Assembly: GCA_017623935.1 (NCBI GenBank)
Contig: JAGAOC010000086.1
Location: 1-40,969, forward strand
Direction of reading: 5' to 3'
Length of the DNA stretch: 40,969 bases
From: Agathobacter sp.
GTDB lineage: Bacteria; Bacillota; Clostridia; Lachnospirales; Lachnospiraceae
Shown here: piece by piece, positions 11,058-20,676 of the stretch
Position numbering within the stretch: the first letter of the stretch is position 1
How the letters are laid out: every line of letters starts with the position of its first letter
Position numbers and translations under genes: made by a program
The notes under the pieces: generated by a model
The model's input: the letters and a program-made list of their open reading frames with translations, nothing else
What the model was told of the DNA's origin: nothing
The model's database searches: none

Positions 11058-11405
11058 ATGAAATTCTCAGAATCCTTGAAGAAAAACTCAGATTTCCAGA
11101 AGGTCTATCGTAATGGAAGGTCATTTGCTAACCGGTTTTTGGTTATGTATGTGCTGGAAAATGAGAAAAATTGTAATCGTATTGGTATATCAGTTAGTAA
11201 AAAAGTTGGAAATAGTGTTATAAGACATCATATTACTCGATTAATTAGAGAGAGTTACAGGCTACAGGAAGAGATGTTTAATAGTGGTTTAGACATCGTA
11301 GTCATAGCAAGAACGACTGCACGAAATGCTTCTTATCAGGAGATTTATAGTGCACTCAGTCATCTTGGTGGTCTTCACAAGATATTTAAAAGAACTGAAA
11401 ATTGA
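11058..11405 (+). CDS. rnpA: Ribonuclease P protein component
   Basis: This 115-residue basic protein supports the RNase P RNA in maturing the 5' ends of tRNAs. It has the RnpA core RIGISVSKKVGNSVIRHHITRLIRE region (RNR-like motif near residues 54-70) and the N-terminal FQKVYRNGRSF segment. The reading frame is open upstream, but the ATG at 11058 has an AAGGAG site 8 nt ahead and matches the family N-terminus (MKFSESLKKN). It lies between rpmH and yidD in the conserved order. Confidence 0.95.
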   Translation: MKFSESLKKNSDFQKVYRNGRSFANRFLVMYVLENEKNCNRIGISVSKKVGNSVIRHHITRLIRESYRLQEEMFNSGLDIVVIARTTARNASYQEIYSALSHLGGLHKIFKRTEN

Positions 11406-11435
11406 AAATTGAATTGAAAAGAAGATGGAATCATT

Positions 11436-11645
11436 TTGAAAAAAATTTTAATTGCAATAATAAAATTTTATAGAAAGTATATTTCCCATATGAAACCGAC
11501 AAGGTGCCCTTATTATCCAACATGTTCCACTTATGGACTTCATGCTGTGGAAAAATATGGTGCTTTGAAGGGTGGAGCGTTAGCAACCTGGAGAATACTC
11601 AGGTGTAATCCATTTTCTAAGGGAGGATATGATCCGGTTCCATAA
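11436..11645 (+). CDS. yidD: Membrane protein insertion efficiency factor YidD
   Basis: A 69-residue protein with the YidD core: amphipathic N-terminus ([16 protein letters not shown]), then [23 protein letters not shown] with conserved cysteines and the C-terminal [14 protein letters not shown]. It lies at the inner face of the membrane and assists YidC. The start is TTG; the only nearby upstream ATG (11425) is out of frame and stops at once. It sits between rnpA and yidC as is usual. Confidence 0.93.
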   Translation: MKKILIAIIKFYRKYISHMKPTRCPYYPTCSTYGLHAVEKYGALKGGALATWRILRCNPFSKGGYDPVP

Positions 11646-11655
11646 TGGAGGTTTT

Positions 11656-12924
11656 ATGTCGGGCATTGTATTAACGGCTTATTCCGGAGCCATTTTAGGA
11701 CCTATTGCAAAGTTCTTAGGTTGGATCATGAATGGAATATACATTGCGATGTATAAACTGTTCGGTATTGAGAACGTTGGTTTAAGTATTATCTTACTTA
11801 CTGTTCTTATTTACATGTGTATGCTTCCTCTGACATACAGACAGCAGAAGTTTTCTAAATTTATGCAGAAAATGCAGCCTGAATTGAATGCGATCAGAGA
11901 AAAGTATAATGGTAAGACAGATCAGGCTTCTGCCATGGCCATGCAGCAGGAAACTCAGTTACTTTATGATAAGTATGGTGTTTCTCCATCTGGTTCTTGT
12001 GTTCAGATGTTGATCCAGATGCCAATCTGGTTTGCACTTTACCGTGTATTTTATAACGTTCCTGCTTATATCGGAAGCGTTAAGGATCATTTTAGTGGAC
12101 TTGTTAGTGGAATCACAGCAACAGAAGGTTTTACTGATACTTTAACAACTCTTATGAGTGACCTTAAGATTTCCACAGCAACTGTTGATCTTACAACTTC
12201 TGGTGATACATTAAATAATTATATTATTGATCTGCTTTACAAAGTTCCATCTACAGGATGGGATAAAGTAACAGAAGCTTTTCCACATTTAGCAGATTCT
12301 GTTACAACATTAGTGTCTCACATTGATAATTTTAACTATTTTATTGGTCTTAATATTTCTGATACTCCTTGGAATATTATTACTACTAATTTCCAGAGTC
12401 ACAGTTATGGATTTGTTATTTTAGCACTTTTAATTCCAATAGCTGCATATGTAAGCCAGTTATTGAACTTAAAGCTTATGCCTCAGACTGGTGCAGAGAA
12501 TGATCAGATGGGTCAGCAGATGAAGATGATGAACACTATGATGCCATTGATGCAGCTGTTCCTTTCATTTACTGTTCCTGTAGGTCTTGGTCTTTACTGG
12601 ATCTTCAGTGCTGTGTGCAGAGCTGTTCAGCAGTTTATCCTTAACAAACATTTTGAAAAAGTTGATATGGATGAACTTATCCGTAAAAATCAGGAAAAAG
12701 CAAAGATCAAACGTGAGAAAAAGGGAATTAGTGAGAATCAGATCCGTCAGGCAGCTGCTATTAACACAAAGACTATTGCAAACAAAGCAAATACCAGCAC
12801 AAGTGCTCAGAGAGAGTTAGAACTCGAGAAAGCAAATGCTGCTAAAGCTAATGCAAAAGAAGGCAGTCTGGCATATAGAGCTAATATGGTTCGCGAATTT
12901 AATGAAAGAAATTCTCGTAAATAG
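11656..12924 (+). CDS. yidC: YidC/Oxa1-family membrane protein insertase
   Basis: This 422-residue insertase has an N-terminal hydrophobic segment, the cytoplasmic hairpin LTYRQQKFSKFMQKMQPEL after the first conserved TM, then the TM segment with the IQMPIWFALYRVFYNVP motif, and C-terminal TMs (FLSFTVPVGLGLYWIFSAVCRAVQQFI). An external loop of roughly 110 residues rich in Thr/Ser/Asp separates the TMs at about residues 130-250, larger than in bacillary SpoIIIJ. No lipobox cysteine is present near the start. The C-terminal tail is basic and Ala/Asn rich. The ATG at 11656 with a GGAGG site is chosen over an upstream ATG inside yidD. Confidence 0.94.
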   Translation: MSGIVLTAYSGAILGPIAKFLGWIMNGIYIAMYKLFGIENVGLSIILLTVLIYMCMLPLTYRQQKFSKFMQKMQPELNAIREKYNGKTDQASAMAMQQETQLLYDKYGVSPSGSCVQMLIQMPIWFALYRVFYNVPAYIGSVKDHFSGLVSGITATEGFTDTLTTLMSDLKISTATVDLTTSGDTLNNYIIDLLYKVPSTGWDKVTEAFPHLADSVTTLVSHIDNFNYFIGLNISDTPWNIITTNFQSHSYGFVILALLIPIAAYVSQLLNLKLMPQTGAENDQMGQQMKMMNTMMPLMQLFLSFTVPVGLGLYWIFSAVCRAVQQFILNKHFEKVDMDELIRKNQEKAKIKREKKGISENQIRQAAAINTKTIANKANTSTSAQRELELEKANAAKANAKEGSLAYRANMVREFNERNSRK

Positions 12925-12937
12925 GGGGTTAGGTGTA

Positions 12938-13561
12938 ATGGAATTTATTGAAGTATCTGCTAAAACTGTAGATGATGCAATCACTGAGGCTTCTATCAAA
13001 CTTGGAACTACCAGTGATAAGATTGAATATGAAGTTATTGAAAAAGGAAGCACAGGTTTCCTTGGAATTGGAAGCAGAAATGCTGTGATCAAAGCTCGTA
13101 AGAAATTTACAGCTGAAGGAGAAGTTTTAGAGTTCTTAAATAATGTTTTCCGCGCCATGGATATGGAAGTGGAAGTTTTAGTCAATGTTAATGAAAATAA
13201 CCATCAGATCGACGTTGAATTAAAGGGAGATGAGATGGGAGTCCTGATCGGAAAGAGAGGACAGACTTTAGATTCTTTACAGTATCTTACAAGTCTTGCT
13301 ATTAATAAGAATTCCGAAAACTATTACAAAGTTAAGGTTGATACAGAGGATTATAGAAAGAGAAGAAGAGAGACTCTTGAAAATCTTGCTAGAAACATTG
13401 CTTATAAAGTTAAGAAGACAAGACGTCCTGTTGACTTAGAGCCAATGAATCCTTTTGAGAGAAGAATCATTCATTCTGCTTTACAGAATGATAGATATGT
13501 AACAACTCACAGTGAGGGAGATGAACCTTACAGACATGTTGTTGTAACCTTAAAAAGATAG
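12938..13561 (+). CDS. khpB: KH/R3H RNA-binding protein KhpB (Jag)
   Basis: A 207-residue protein with three domains: Jag-N (MEFIEVSAKTVDDAITEA, then GSTGFLGIGSRNA), a type II KH domain (GVLIGKRGQTLDSLQYL near residues 104-120), and R3H near the C-terminus (MNPFERRIIHSALQ). It binds RNA with KhpA and affects cell elongation and division in Gram-positive bacteria. The ATG at 12938 was preferred because the upstream extension lies inside yidC and the family begins MEFIEV. It follows yidC by 13 bp and ends just before a promoter-terminator overlap. Confidence 0.95.
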   Translation: MEFIEVSAKTVDDAITEASIKLGTTSDKIEYEVIEKGSTGFLGIGSRNAVIKARKKFTAEGEVLEFLNNVFRAMDMEVEVLVNVNENNHQIDVELKGDEMGVLIGKRGQTLDSLQYLTSLAINKNSENYYKVKVDTEDYRKRRRETLENLARNIAYKVKKTRRPVDLEPMNPFERRIIHSALQNDRYVTTHSEGDEPYRHVVVTLKR

Positions 13562-13567
13562 TATAAT
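13539..13567 (+). promoter_or_regulatory. Candidate mnmE promoter overlapping the jag terminator
   Basis: TTGTTG (13539-13544), 17-nt spacer, TATAAT (13562-13567). The expected start near 13574 falls inside the 5' arm of the terminator hairpin. Confidence 0.5.
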
Positions 13568-13569
13568 AG

Positions 13570-13600
13570 GTGGGTATCCTTTGGATATCCACTTTTTTTT
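13570..13600 (+). terminator. Terminator after jag
   Basis: A 10-bp stem GTGGGTATCC/GGATATCCAC (13570-13579 and 13583-13592, one G-U pair) with a TTT loop and eight T residues. It separates rpmH-jag from mnmE-rsmG. Confidence 0.92.
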
Positions 13601-13615
13601 GAAAGGAATTAAATT

Positions 13616-14992
13616 ATGAAAACTGATACAATTGCAGCAATTGCAACTGCCATGAGCCCTTCCGGAATTGGTATTATTCGGTTAAGTGGAGAAGAGGCTT
13701 TTTCCATTGTGGATAAAATATATCGTTCTAAGTCTGGAAATAAGAAGTTAAGTGAATGTGAAAGTCATACGATCCATTATGGGTACATTTATGATGGAGA
13801 TACCTTGATTGATGAAGTTATGGTTCTTCTTATGAAAGCTCCTCGTTCTTATACAACAGAGGATACTGTGGAGATTGATTGTCATGGTGGAGTCTTTGTT
13901 ATGAAGAGGATCTTAGAGACCGTGATCAAATATGGCGCCAGACCAGCAGAACCAGGAGAATTCACAAAGCGCGCATTTTTAAATGGAAGGATTGATCTGA
14001 CTCAGGCGGAATCTGTTATTGATGTGATCAATTCCAAGAATGATTTTGCTTTAAGAAGTTCTACTCAACAGTTAAGGGGGACTTTGAAGCAGGATGTAAA
14101 GGAAGTTCGTGATAAGATCATTCATGAGATTGCTTTTATCGAATCTGCCTTAGATGATCCAGAGCATATTTCTTTGGAGGGTTATCCTGAAAGTTTATCT
14201 TCTATTGTAATGGAGCAGATTGCTCATGTGGATAAACTTCTTGCAAATTCTGATAACGGCCGTATGTTAAAAGAAGGAATCATGACGGTTATTGTTGGAA
14301 AACCAAATGCAGGAAAATCTTCTCTTCTCAATCAGATGATGGGAGAGGAGAGAGCCATTGTAACAGATATTGCCGGAACTACTCGTGACGTTTTAGAAGA
14401 GCAGATTCAATTAGGAGGTATTACTCTTAATATCGTGGATACTGCTGGAATTCGTGATACAGAAGATATTGTGGAAAAAATAGGAGTAGATAAGGCTAAA
14501 GATTATTTATCAAAAGCTGATTTAATAATTTATGTTGTGGATTCTTCTGTTGCTCTTGAGGAAAATGATTACGAGATCATGGAACTTTTACAGGATAGAC
14601 AGGCAATCGTATTGTTAAATAAGACGGATCTGGAATCTGTTGTCACAGAAGAAGAGGTGAGAAATCATCTGGATAAGAAGATGATCGCTTTTTCTGCAAA
14701 AGACAGTACTGGAATGGAAGAATTAGAGGAGACTATTAAGGATATGTTCTTCAAAGGAGAAGTTTCTTTTAATGATGAAGTAATTATTACGAATATCCGG
14801 CAGAAAAATTCTTTACAGGAAGCTAAGAATAGTTTAAATTTAGTATTGCGTAGTATTGAAGATGCTATGCCGGAAGATTTTTATTCTATTGATCTGATGA
14901 ATGCTTATGAGTCTTTAGGAAATATCATTGGAGAATCAGTAGAAGATGATCTGGTAAACGAGATTTTCAGTAAATTCTGTATGGGTAAATAA
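13616..14992 (+). CDS. mnmE: tRNA modification GTPase MnmE
   Basis: MnmE of 458 residues: N-terminal folate-binding domain (DTIAAIATAMSPSGIGIIRLSG), helical domain, inserted GTPase domain with P-loop GKPNAGKSSLLNQ near residue 225, DTAGI (switch II) and NKTD, and the C-terminal CMGK motif whose Cys is needed for the reaction. With MnmG it installs the 5-carboxymethylaminomethyl group on wobble U34 of certain tRNAs. AAGGAA precedes the ATG. It leads a compact mnmE-mnmG-rsmG set. Confidence 0.97.
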   Translation: MKTDTIAAIATAMSPSGIGIIRLSGEEAFSIVDKIYRSKSGNKKLSECESHTIHYGYIYDGDTLIDEVMVLLMKAPRSYTTEDTVEIDCHGGVFVMKRILETVIKYGARPAEPGEFTKRAFLNGRIDLTQAESVIDVINSKNDFALRSSTQQLRGTLKQDVKEVRDKIIHEIAFIESALDDPEHISLEGYPESLSSIVMEQIAHVDKLLANSDNGRMLKEGIMTVIVGKPNAGKSSLLNQMMGEERAIVTDIAGTTRDVLEEQIQLGGITLNIVDTAGIRDTEDIVEKIGVDKAKDYLSKADLIIYVVDSSVALEENDYEIMELLQDRQAIVLLNKTDLESVVTEEEVRNHLDKKMIAFSAKDSTGMEELEETIKDMFFKGEVSFNDEVIITNIRQKNSLQEAKNSLNLVLRSIEDAMPEDFYSIDLMNAYESLGNIIGESVEDDLVNEIFSKFCMGK

Positions 14993-15010
14993 GAGAAAAG
15001 AGGTTATATT

Positions 15011-16939
15011 ATGCCTGCAATTCAGGAAAATTATGATGTTTGTGTAGTTGGAGCAGGACATGCTGGATGTGAAGCTGCATTAGCATGCGCAAGACTTGGA
15101 TTGGAAACTATCATTTTTACAGTAAGTGTTGATAGTATTGCGTTAATGCCATGTAATCCAAATATTGGTGGAAGTTCCAAAGGACACCTGGTAAGAGAGA
15201 TTGATGCTCTTGGTGGTGAGATGGGAAAGAACATTGATAAGACTTTTATTCAGTCAAAAATGCTGAATAAGTCCAAAGGTCCAGCTGTACATTCTCTCCG
15301 CGCACAAGCAGATAAAGCGGAATATAGCAAACAAATGAGGAAAACTATGCAAAATACGGATCATTTAACCATCCGTCAGGCAGAAGTTTCTGAAATTATT
15401 ACCAATGATAAGAATGAGATCACTGGTGTTAAGACTGTATCTGGTGGAACTTATTTTTGTAAAGCAGCTATCTTATGTACAGGAACTTATCTTCGTGCAA
15501 GATGTCTGACTGGAGAGATGATCACTCATACTGGTCCAAACGGTCTGCAAGCTGCAAATCATTTAACAGATTCTTTGATCGCTCATGGAATCGAGATGTA
15601 TCGTTTCAAAACCGGCACACCTGCCAGAGTAGATAAGAGAAGTCTTGATTTTTCAAAAATGCAGGAGCAGGTGGGAGATGAGAGAGTAGTTCCATTTTCT
15701 TTTACCACGAATCCTGATGATGTGCAGATTGACCAGGTATCTTGTTGGTTGACTTATACGAATCCAAAGACCCATGAGATCATTAGAAATAATCTGGATC
15801 GTTCTCCAATCTATGCGGGTATCATTGAAGGTACAGGCCCAAGGTATTGTCCTTCTATTGAAGATAAAGTAGTAAAATTTGCAGAGAAAGACAGACATCA
15901 GATTTTTATTGAGCCGGAAGGGTTAGATACCAATGAAATGTATGTTGGTGGAATGTCTTCTTCCTTGCCAGAAGATGTGCAGCATGCCATGTATCGGACT
16001 TTGCCAGGTCTGGAAAATGTTAAGATCGTTCGAAATGCTTATGCAATTGAATATGATTGTATCAATCCAAATCAGCTTTATGCTTCTTTGGAATTTAAAA
16101 ATGTTCCAGGACTTTTCAGTGGTGGACAGTTCAATGGAAGTAGTGGTTATGAAGAAGCAGCTTGTCAGGGTCTGATAGCAGGAATCAATGCTGCTATGAA
16201 GATTCAGGGAAAAGAGCCTTTGATCTTAGACAGATCGGAAGCATATATTGGAGTATTGATCGATGATCTTGTTACAAAAGAAACTCATGAACCATATCGT
16301 ATGATGACTTCGAGAGCAGAGTACCGATTATTGCTTCGTCAGGACAATGCGGATCTGCGTCTCAGTAAGAAGGGTTATGAAGTTGGACTTATCTCAGAAG
16401 AAAGATATAACTGGGTTTGTGAAAAAGAGCAGTTGATCGAAGAAGAGATCAAACGTTGTCATGAAGTAAGAATTGGTGCTTCAAAAGAAGTTCAGGAATT
16501 TTTAGAGGAGCATGACAGTATTCCATTAAATACAGGAACAACTTTAGCAGAGTTGATCAGAAGACCAGAATTAGAATATGATATGTTGGCACCGATCGAT
16601 CTGGAGAGACCAGAGCTTTCTTATGAAGTTACAGAGCAGGTTAATATTTTGATCAAATATGATGGATATATTAAACGTCAGATCAAGCAGGTAGAACAGT
16701 TCAAACGATTAGAGAAGAAAAAACTTCCACAGAATTTTGATTATAATGAAGTAGCAAGTCTTCGTATTGAGGCAGTTCAGAAATTGAACCAGTTACAGCC
16801 TTTATCAATTGGACAGGCTTCTCGAATCTCAGGTGTTTCCCCTGCAGATATTTCTGTACTTTTGGTTTATCTGGAACAGTTAAAATATTTAAATCCTGAT
16901 TTATTTTCTAAATTAAATGTAGGTAAGGAAGAGGATTAG
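15011..16939 (+). CDS. mnmG: tRNA uridine 5-carboxymethylaminomethyl modification enzyme MnmG
   Basis: This 642-residue FAD protein starts with the dinucleotide-binding motif [14 protein letters not shown] and has the GidA signatures [29 protein letters not shown] and [16 protein letters not shown], ending in the helical MnmE-binding domain. Catalytic cysteines are expected within CNPNIGG and [14 protein letters not shown]. It is the partner of MnmE in U34 modification. Start ATG at 15011 after AGAGG. rsmG begins one base after its stop. Confidence 0.97.
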   Translation: MPAIQENYDVCVVGAGHAGCEAALACARLGLETIIFTVSVDSIALMPCNPNIGGSSKGHLVREIDALGGEMGKNIDKTFIQSKMLNKSKGPAVHSLRAQADKAEYSKQMRKTMQNTDHLTIRQAEVSEIITNDKNEITGVKTVSGGTYFCKAAILCTGTYLRARCLTGEMITHTGPNGLQAANHLTDSLIAHGIEMYRFKTGTPARVDKRSLDFSKMQEQVGDERVVPFSFTTNPDDVQIDQVSCWLTYTNPKTHEIIRNNLDRSPIYAGIIEGTGPRYCPSIEDKVVKFAEKDRHQIFIEPEGLDTNEMYVGGMSSSLPEDVQHAMYRTLPGLENVKIVRNAYAIEYDCINPNQLYASLEFKNVPGLFSGGQFNGSSGYEEAACQGLIAGINAAMKIQGKEPLILDRSEAYIGVLIDDLVTKETHEPYRMMTSRAEYRLLLRQDNADLRLSKKGYEVGLISEERYNWVCEKEQLIEEEIKRCHEVRIGASKEVQEFLEEHDSIPLNTGTTLAELIRRPELEYDMLAPIDLERPELSYEVTEQVNILIKYDGYIKRQIKQVEQFKRLEKKKLPQNFDYNEVASLRIEAVQKLNQLQPLSIGQASRISGVSPADISVLLVYLEQLKYLNPDLFSKLNVGKEED

Positions 16940-16940
16940 C

Positions 16941-17657
16941 ATGAAGTATGATTTAAGTTACTTTGAAGAGCAGTTAAAAAAGTATCGGATTACTTTAACT
17001 GAGAAACAGAAAGAGCAGTTCATTACATACTATGAGATGTTAGTAGAAAAAAACAAAGTAATGAACCTTACTGCTATCACTGAATTTGATGAAGTGTTAG
17101 AAAAGCATTTTCTTGATAGTGTCAGTTTAATCCAGGTATGTGATCTGAAGCAAAATTTATCTGTGATTGATCTGGGAACAGGAGCTGGTTTTCCGGGAAT
17201 TCCTCTTAAGATCATATTTCCGGAACTTCAGATTACTTTGGTAGATTCCTTAAATAAGAGAATTGGCTTTTTAAAGGAAGTGATTGAAGCACTTGAATTA
17301 GTGGGAATTGAGGCAGTTCACTGTAGGGCAGAAGAGTTTGCTCATAAGAAAGAATATAGAGAAGCCTTTGATCTGTGTGTTTCCAGGGCTGTTGCTAACT
17401 TATCCACTTTATCAGAGTATTGTCTTCCTTTTGTGAAGGTAGGAGGAAACTTTATCTCCTACAAATCAGGAGAATGTGATGAAGAGGTGGCTGCTTCTAA
17501 GAAAGCAGTTTCTATTCTCGGAGGAGAGATAAAGGATATTTATAAATTTACCTTAGGTGATTCTGGAAGAGCTTTTGTTACTATTCAGAAAACAAAGCGT
17601 ACACCGAAGTCTTATCCAAGAAAAGCAGGAACTCCTTCTAAGATGCCGATTTCATAA
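16941..17657 (+). CDS. rsmG: 16S rRNA (guanine527-N7)-methyltransferase RsmG
   Basis: A 238-residue class I SAM methyltransferase. Motif I is VIDLGTGAGFPGIPLKI near residue 74, preceded by the family stretch KVMNLTAITEFDEVLEKHFLDS, and followed by CVSRAVANLSTLSEYCLP. It methylates G527 of 16S rRNA; loss in other bacteria gives low-level streptomycin resistance. It is the last gene of the mnmE operon, ending before a strong terminator. Confidence 0.96.
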   Translation: MKYDLSYFEEQLKKYRITLTEKQKEQFITYYEMLVEKNKVMNLTAITEFDEVLEKHFLDSVSLIQVCDLKQNLSVIDLGTGAGFPGIPLKIIFPELQITLVDSLNKRIGFLKEVIEALELVGIEAVHCRAEEFAHKKEYREAFDLCVSRAVANLSTLSEYCLPFVKVGGNFISYKSGECDEEVAASKKAVSILGGEIKDIYKFTLGDSGRAFVTIQKTKRTPKSYPRKAGTPSKMPIS

Positions 17658-17695
17658 AGATGTTGATTTCTTTGAGTAGCTAATAATATAAAACT

Positions 17696-17725
17696 AACCG
17701 CTCTGTGTGATACAGAGCGGTTTTT
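17696..17725 (+). terminator. Terminator after rsmG
   Basis: Stem AACCGCTCTGT/ACAGAGCGGTT with a GTGAT loop (17696-17722) followed by TTTTT. The preceding A-rich bases could also let it work weakly for the convergent hydrolase gene. Confidence 0.93.
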
Positions 17726-17814
17726 CTATACATTTTATTATCTTTATAGTATATTTGGGGTTAAAATAAAAAATACACTGTGCAAATGATAGATACACAG
17801 TGTATTGATAATCT

Positions 17815-18765
17815 TTATTTAGATATTTGTTTTTTGATGATTGACACGATTTTATCTGCATTTTCCAGATGTGGATATAAGCAAGCACTCTGAATACTTG
17901 TAGTCTCAAAGTTTGAATTCATCTTGCGGTAATCATTTAATGTCTGCATATTGCCAGGCATATCAATGGATCCAATAATGGAAATGTTGTTTTTCATCTT
18001 CTTCATATTATGGTAAATGTTAATGTTCATATATTTACCAAGGAAGCTGGAGTACAGATATTTTCCTTTTCCACCACCAAGATGAGCAGCTTCATAATAA
18101 GCATCCTCAGTTTTAGAGGAGATATGGCTTGGCTTCATATTAAATGTACTACGGAATAAGAAATCAATCTTAGCAGGGGTTGTCATCACATTGTAAATGA
18201 ATGTTCCAATTAAAGGTGTATTGATCAGACCTTTTTTGAATTTGCTTAACATATCAGGTGAGTCTGAGAGTTTCTTCAAAGAAACTGGATTGATAAGTAC
18301 AACATGGTTAAAGAGTGATTGATCCATATGATTCGCCATTAAAACAAAAGGAGCAGACATATTGGATGCAACGATATCAGTCTGATCTTTAATTACTTCT
18401 TTTACAAAAGATGTAATGAGCTGCACATACATATAGCTGGTATAATTAATTTCTGGTCTGTCGGATCTACCGCAGCCGAGAAGATCTATAGAATATACCG
18501 TATTAGTCTTTTCCAACTTCTTTTGAATTTTATGCCACTCGTAAGAACTTGAAGCGGAATTACTGTCATGAACTAAAAGAATTGGGCTTCCAGTGCCTTT
18601 TTTGGTATAAAATATCTTACCAAGTTTCCAGTTGTAATATTCCCCATCTTCTGTTTTAAGAAGATTCTTCTTAGTTGAGGTTATCTCTACAAATCTGTTG
18701 TATGCATACATGGACGCCACTGTAGCAGATGCTATTAGTAGAATTTTTTTTGTGTTCTTTTTCAT
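17815..18765 (-). CDS. Membrane-anchored alpha/beta-fold hydrolase, substrate unknown
   Basis: This 316-residue protein starts with a basic N-terminus and a hydrophobic segment (residues 7-22), then an alpha/beta hydrolase domain from about residue 50: SPILLVHD (oxyanion region), DLLGCGRSDRP, the elbow DIVASNMSAP with likely nucleophile Ser137, an acid near GSIDMP, and the terminal His in PHLENADK. The elbow lacks the usual flanking glycines, so activity is not certain. The ATG at 18765 has an AAGGAGG site; a longer frame from GTG would run through the promoter. It stands alone on the minus strand, opposite to replication, between two plus-strand groups. Related hydrolases in Lachnospiraceae have no assigned function that I know of. 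Confidence 0.75.
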   Translation of the reverse strand: MKKNTKKILLIASATVASMYAYNRFVEITSTKKNLLKTEDGEYYNWKLGKIFYTKKGTGSPILLVHDSNSASSSYEWHKIQKKLEKTNTVYSIDLLGCGRSDRPEINYTSYMYVQLITSFVKEVIKDQTDIVASNMSAPFVLMANHMDQSLFNHVVLINPVSLKKLSDSPDMLSKFKKGLINTPLIGTFIYNVMTTPAKIDFLFRSTFNMKPSHISSKTEDAYYEAAHLGGGKGKYLYSSFLGKYMNINIYHNMKKMKNNISIIGSIDMPGNMQTLNDYRKMNSNFETTSIQSACLYPHLENADKIVSIIKKQISK

Positions 18766-18793
18766 AGAAACCTCCTTTAGTTTTTCTAATTCT

Positions 18794-18822
18794 ATTATAG
18801 ACACTTTTTACTGAATATACAA
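18794..18822 (-). promoter_or_regulatory. Promoter of the alpha/beta hydrolase gene
   Basis: Minus strand TTGTAT (18817-18822) and TATAAT (18794-18799), 17-nt spacer, about 30 nt from the ATG at 18765. Confidence 0.72.
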
Positions 18823-18916
18823 ATATTTTATTTAAATCTTTTCTTTAAGATTGAAATGATTTATAATATTGTAGAACTTTAAAATTATAAATACCAAACA
18901 TATGTTTGGAGGTAGT

Positions 18917-19918
18917 ATGGTTAAGAATTATTTAGAAAAAACAAGAAATGAATTTCTTCAAGAAAAAGAAGAACTTACGGAGAAAGAGAATTCTATTAGT
19001 TTGCAGATAAAGGAAACGATTCAGTTTATTCATTTATTAGAAGAGGCAAAGGATCCTAATCTTGCTGCATTTACTCCAAGAGATGTAAATGAAAAACATA
19101 AAGAAAAAGTAGCTGAATTAAAAGAACAGCAAGCAAACCTTACAACTGAATTAGAAGATATCAGACAGAGAATATCTAACCTGGATTGTAAGATATATGA
19201 GATCAATAGTGTGATTAAGGTTGCAGAGCAGGAGGCAGATCCTGTATCTCATGATAAGGATTATGGTATGACAATCCTTACTGTGCAGGAGAATGAAAGA
19301 CAAAGAATAGCCAGAGACTTACATGATATTACAGTACAGAATCTGGTATCTCTTATTCATAAGTCCGAATTGTGTTGTAAGTTATGTGATATAGATATCA
19401 ACCATTGTAAATCAGAACTTTCTTCTATGAATAAATTTTTGAGAGATGTTATTGAAGATACCAGGAAGATGATCTATGATTTAAGACCTATTGCATTAGA
19501 TGATGTAGAGTTCCATGTAACAGTAGAGAGATTTTTAGATAAACTAAAGCAGCTGCATCATTTTAAATGTACTTATAAGATAACTGGAAAACCTTTTCCA
19601 ATTGATAATGTGATAGAGATTACTATATTAAGAACGATTCAGGAATCTTGTAATAATTCAATGAAACATGGGAAAGCAAATGATTTTTCTGTGGAATTGA
19701 TCTACCATAATGATGTTCATTCTATAGAGATTATTATTACTGATGATGGTATAGGTTTTGATACTACTCAGACAGAAGCAGTGGATGTTTCACGTGAAGA
19801 CAATTCTGGTTTTGGTTTATCTATGATGAAAGAGAGAATTGATCTGTTGTCTGGTTCATTGAATATTTCTTCCAGACCTGGAAGAGGTTGTACTGTTTCT
19901 GTTAAGATTCCAATATAG
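18917..19918 (+). CDS. Soluble sensor histidine kinase of the NarL/DegS type
   Basis: A 333-residue protein without membrane segments. Residues 5-115 are predicted coiled coil (Glu/Lys/Leu rich), followed by a HisKA_3 dimerization domain with the phospho-acceptor His in ERQRIARDLHD and a HATPase domain (N-box QESCNNSMKHG, G1 DDGIGFD, G2 SGFGLSMMKERIDLLSG). The layout resembles DegS of Bacillus, which senses cytoplasmic cues. The second ATG at 18917 is chosen because GGAGG lies between the two candidate ATGs. The response regulator gene follows 20 bp later and is the expected partner. The signal is unknown. Confidence 0.88.
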   Translation: MVKNYLEKTRNEFLQEKEELTEKENSISLQIKETIQFIHLLEEAKDPNLAAFTPRDVNEKHKEKVAELKEQQANLTTELEDIRQRISNLDCKIYEINSVIKVAEQEADPVSHDKDYGMTILTVQENERQRIARDLHDITVQNLVSLIHKSELCCKLCDIDINHCKSELSSMNKFLRDVIEDTRKMIYDLRPIALDDVEFHVTVERFLDKLKQLHHFKCTYKITGKPFPIDNVIEITILRTIQESCNNSMKHGKANDFSVELIYHNDVHSIEIIITDDGIGFDTTQTEAVDVSREDNSGFGLSMMKERIDLLSGSLNISSRPGRGCTVSVKIPI

Positions 19919-19938
19919 ATAGAATCGAGGGATGTTAT

Positions 19939-20580
19939 ATGTCAATTAAGATTATGATTGCAGATGATCATTCTATGGTAAGAGAAGGATTGAAGAGTCT
20001 TCTTGATCTGGAAGAAAATATAGAAGTAATAGAGCAGGCAGAGAATGGAATTGATTGTCTGGAAAAATTAGAAAAAGTTACACCGGATGTTCTTCTCTTA
20101 GATATTAATATGCCTTCCATGGATGGATTGGAAGTATTAAAAAAATTAAAAGAAAAGAAATCAAAGGTAAAGGTTCTTTTATTGACTGCTCATAATGAAA
20201 CAGAATATTTATTAAAAGCTGCAGAGTTAGGTAGTGATGGATATGTATTAAAAGATGCTCCATCTTCTCTTTTAGTGAAAGCCATTAATTCTGTATATCA
20301 GGGAGAAACATTTATCCAGCCAAGTCTTGAACTGATTATTAATGATAAGATAGAAGAAAAGAAGCAGGATGATCTTAAGATAGAATCTCTTACCAGGAGA
20401 GAATGCGAAGTTTTAAAACTTTTGGCTATTGGAATGTATAATAAAGAAATTGGAGAAACATTGAATATTACTGAGAGAACTGTAAAGAATCATGTTTCTA
20501 ACATTTTTAAGAAGATAGGGGTTTCGGATAGAACTCAGGCTGCGGTGTTTGCAATACGGAATTCATTAATTGATATATAA
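19939..20580 (+). CDS. NarL/DegU-family response regulator
   Basis: 213 residues: receiver domain with acidic pocket DD (residues 9-10), phospho-acceptor Asp55 in LLLDINMP and Lys in YVLKDAPSS, then a LuxR-type helix-turn-helix (LTRRECEVLKLLAIGMYNKEI, TERTVKNHVSNIFKKIGV). It is paired with the upstream DegS-like kinase and would bind DNA as a dimer after phosphorylation. Target genes are not apparent. The transcript ends at a hairpin 25 bp downstream. Confidence 0.9.
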   Translation: MSIKIMIADDHSMVREGLKSLLDLEENIEVIEQAENGIDCLEKLEKVTPDVLLLDINMPSMDGLEVLKKLKEKKSKVKVLLLTAHNETEYLLKAAELGSDGYVLKDAPSSLLVKAINSVYQGETFIQPSLELIINDKIEEKKQDDLKIESLTRRECEVLKLLAIGMYNKEIGETLNITERTVKNHVSNIFKKIGVSDRTQAAVFAIRNSLIDI

Positions 20581-20602
20581 TGTATAATGAGTAATGAGAA
20601 AA

Positions 20603-20635
20603 GAGGCAATGTATGAAAATACATTGTCTTTTTTT
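20603..20635 (+). terminator. Terminator after the response regulator
   Basis: GGCAATGTA (20605-20613) pairs with TACATTGTC (20620-20628), one G-U pair, 6-nt loop, followed by seven T residues. Confidence 0.9.
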
Positions 20636-20676
20636 GTTTATTAGGAAACTCCTCTGGAATTTCCTAGCAAACAAAA

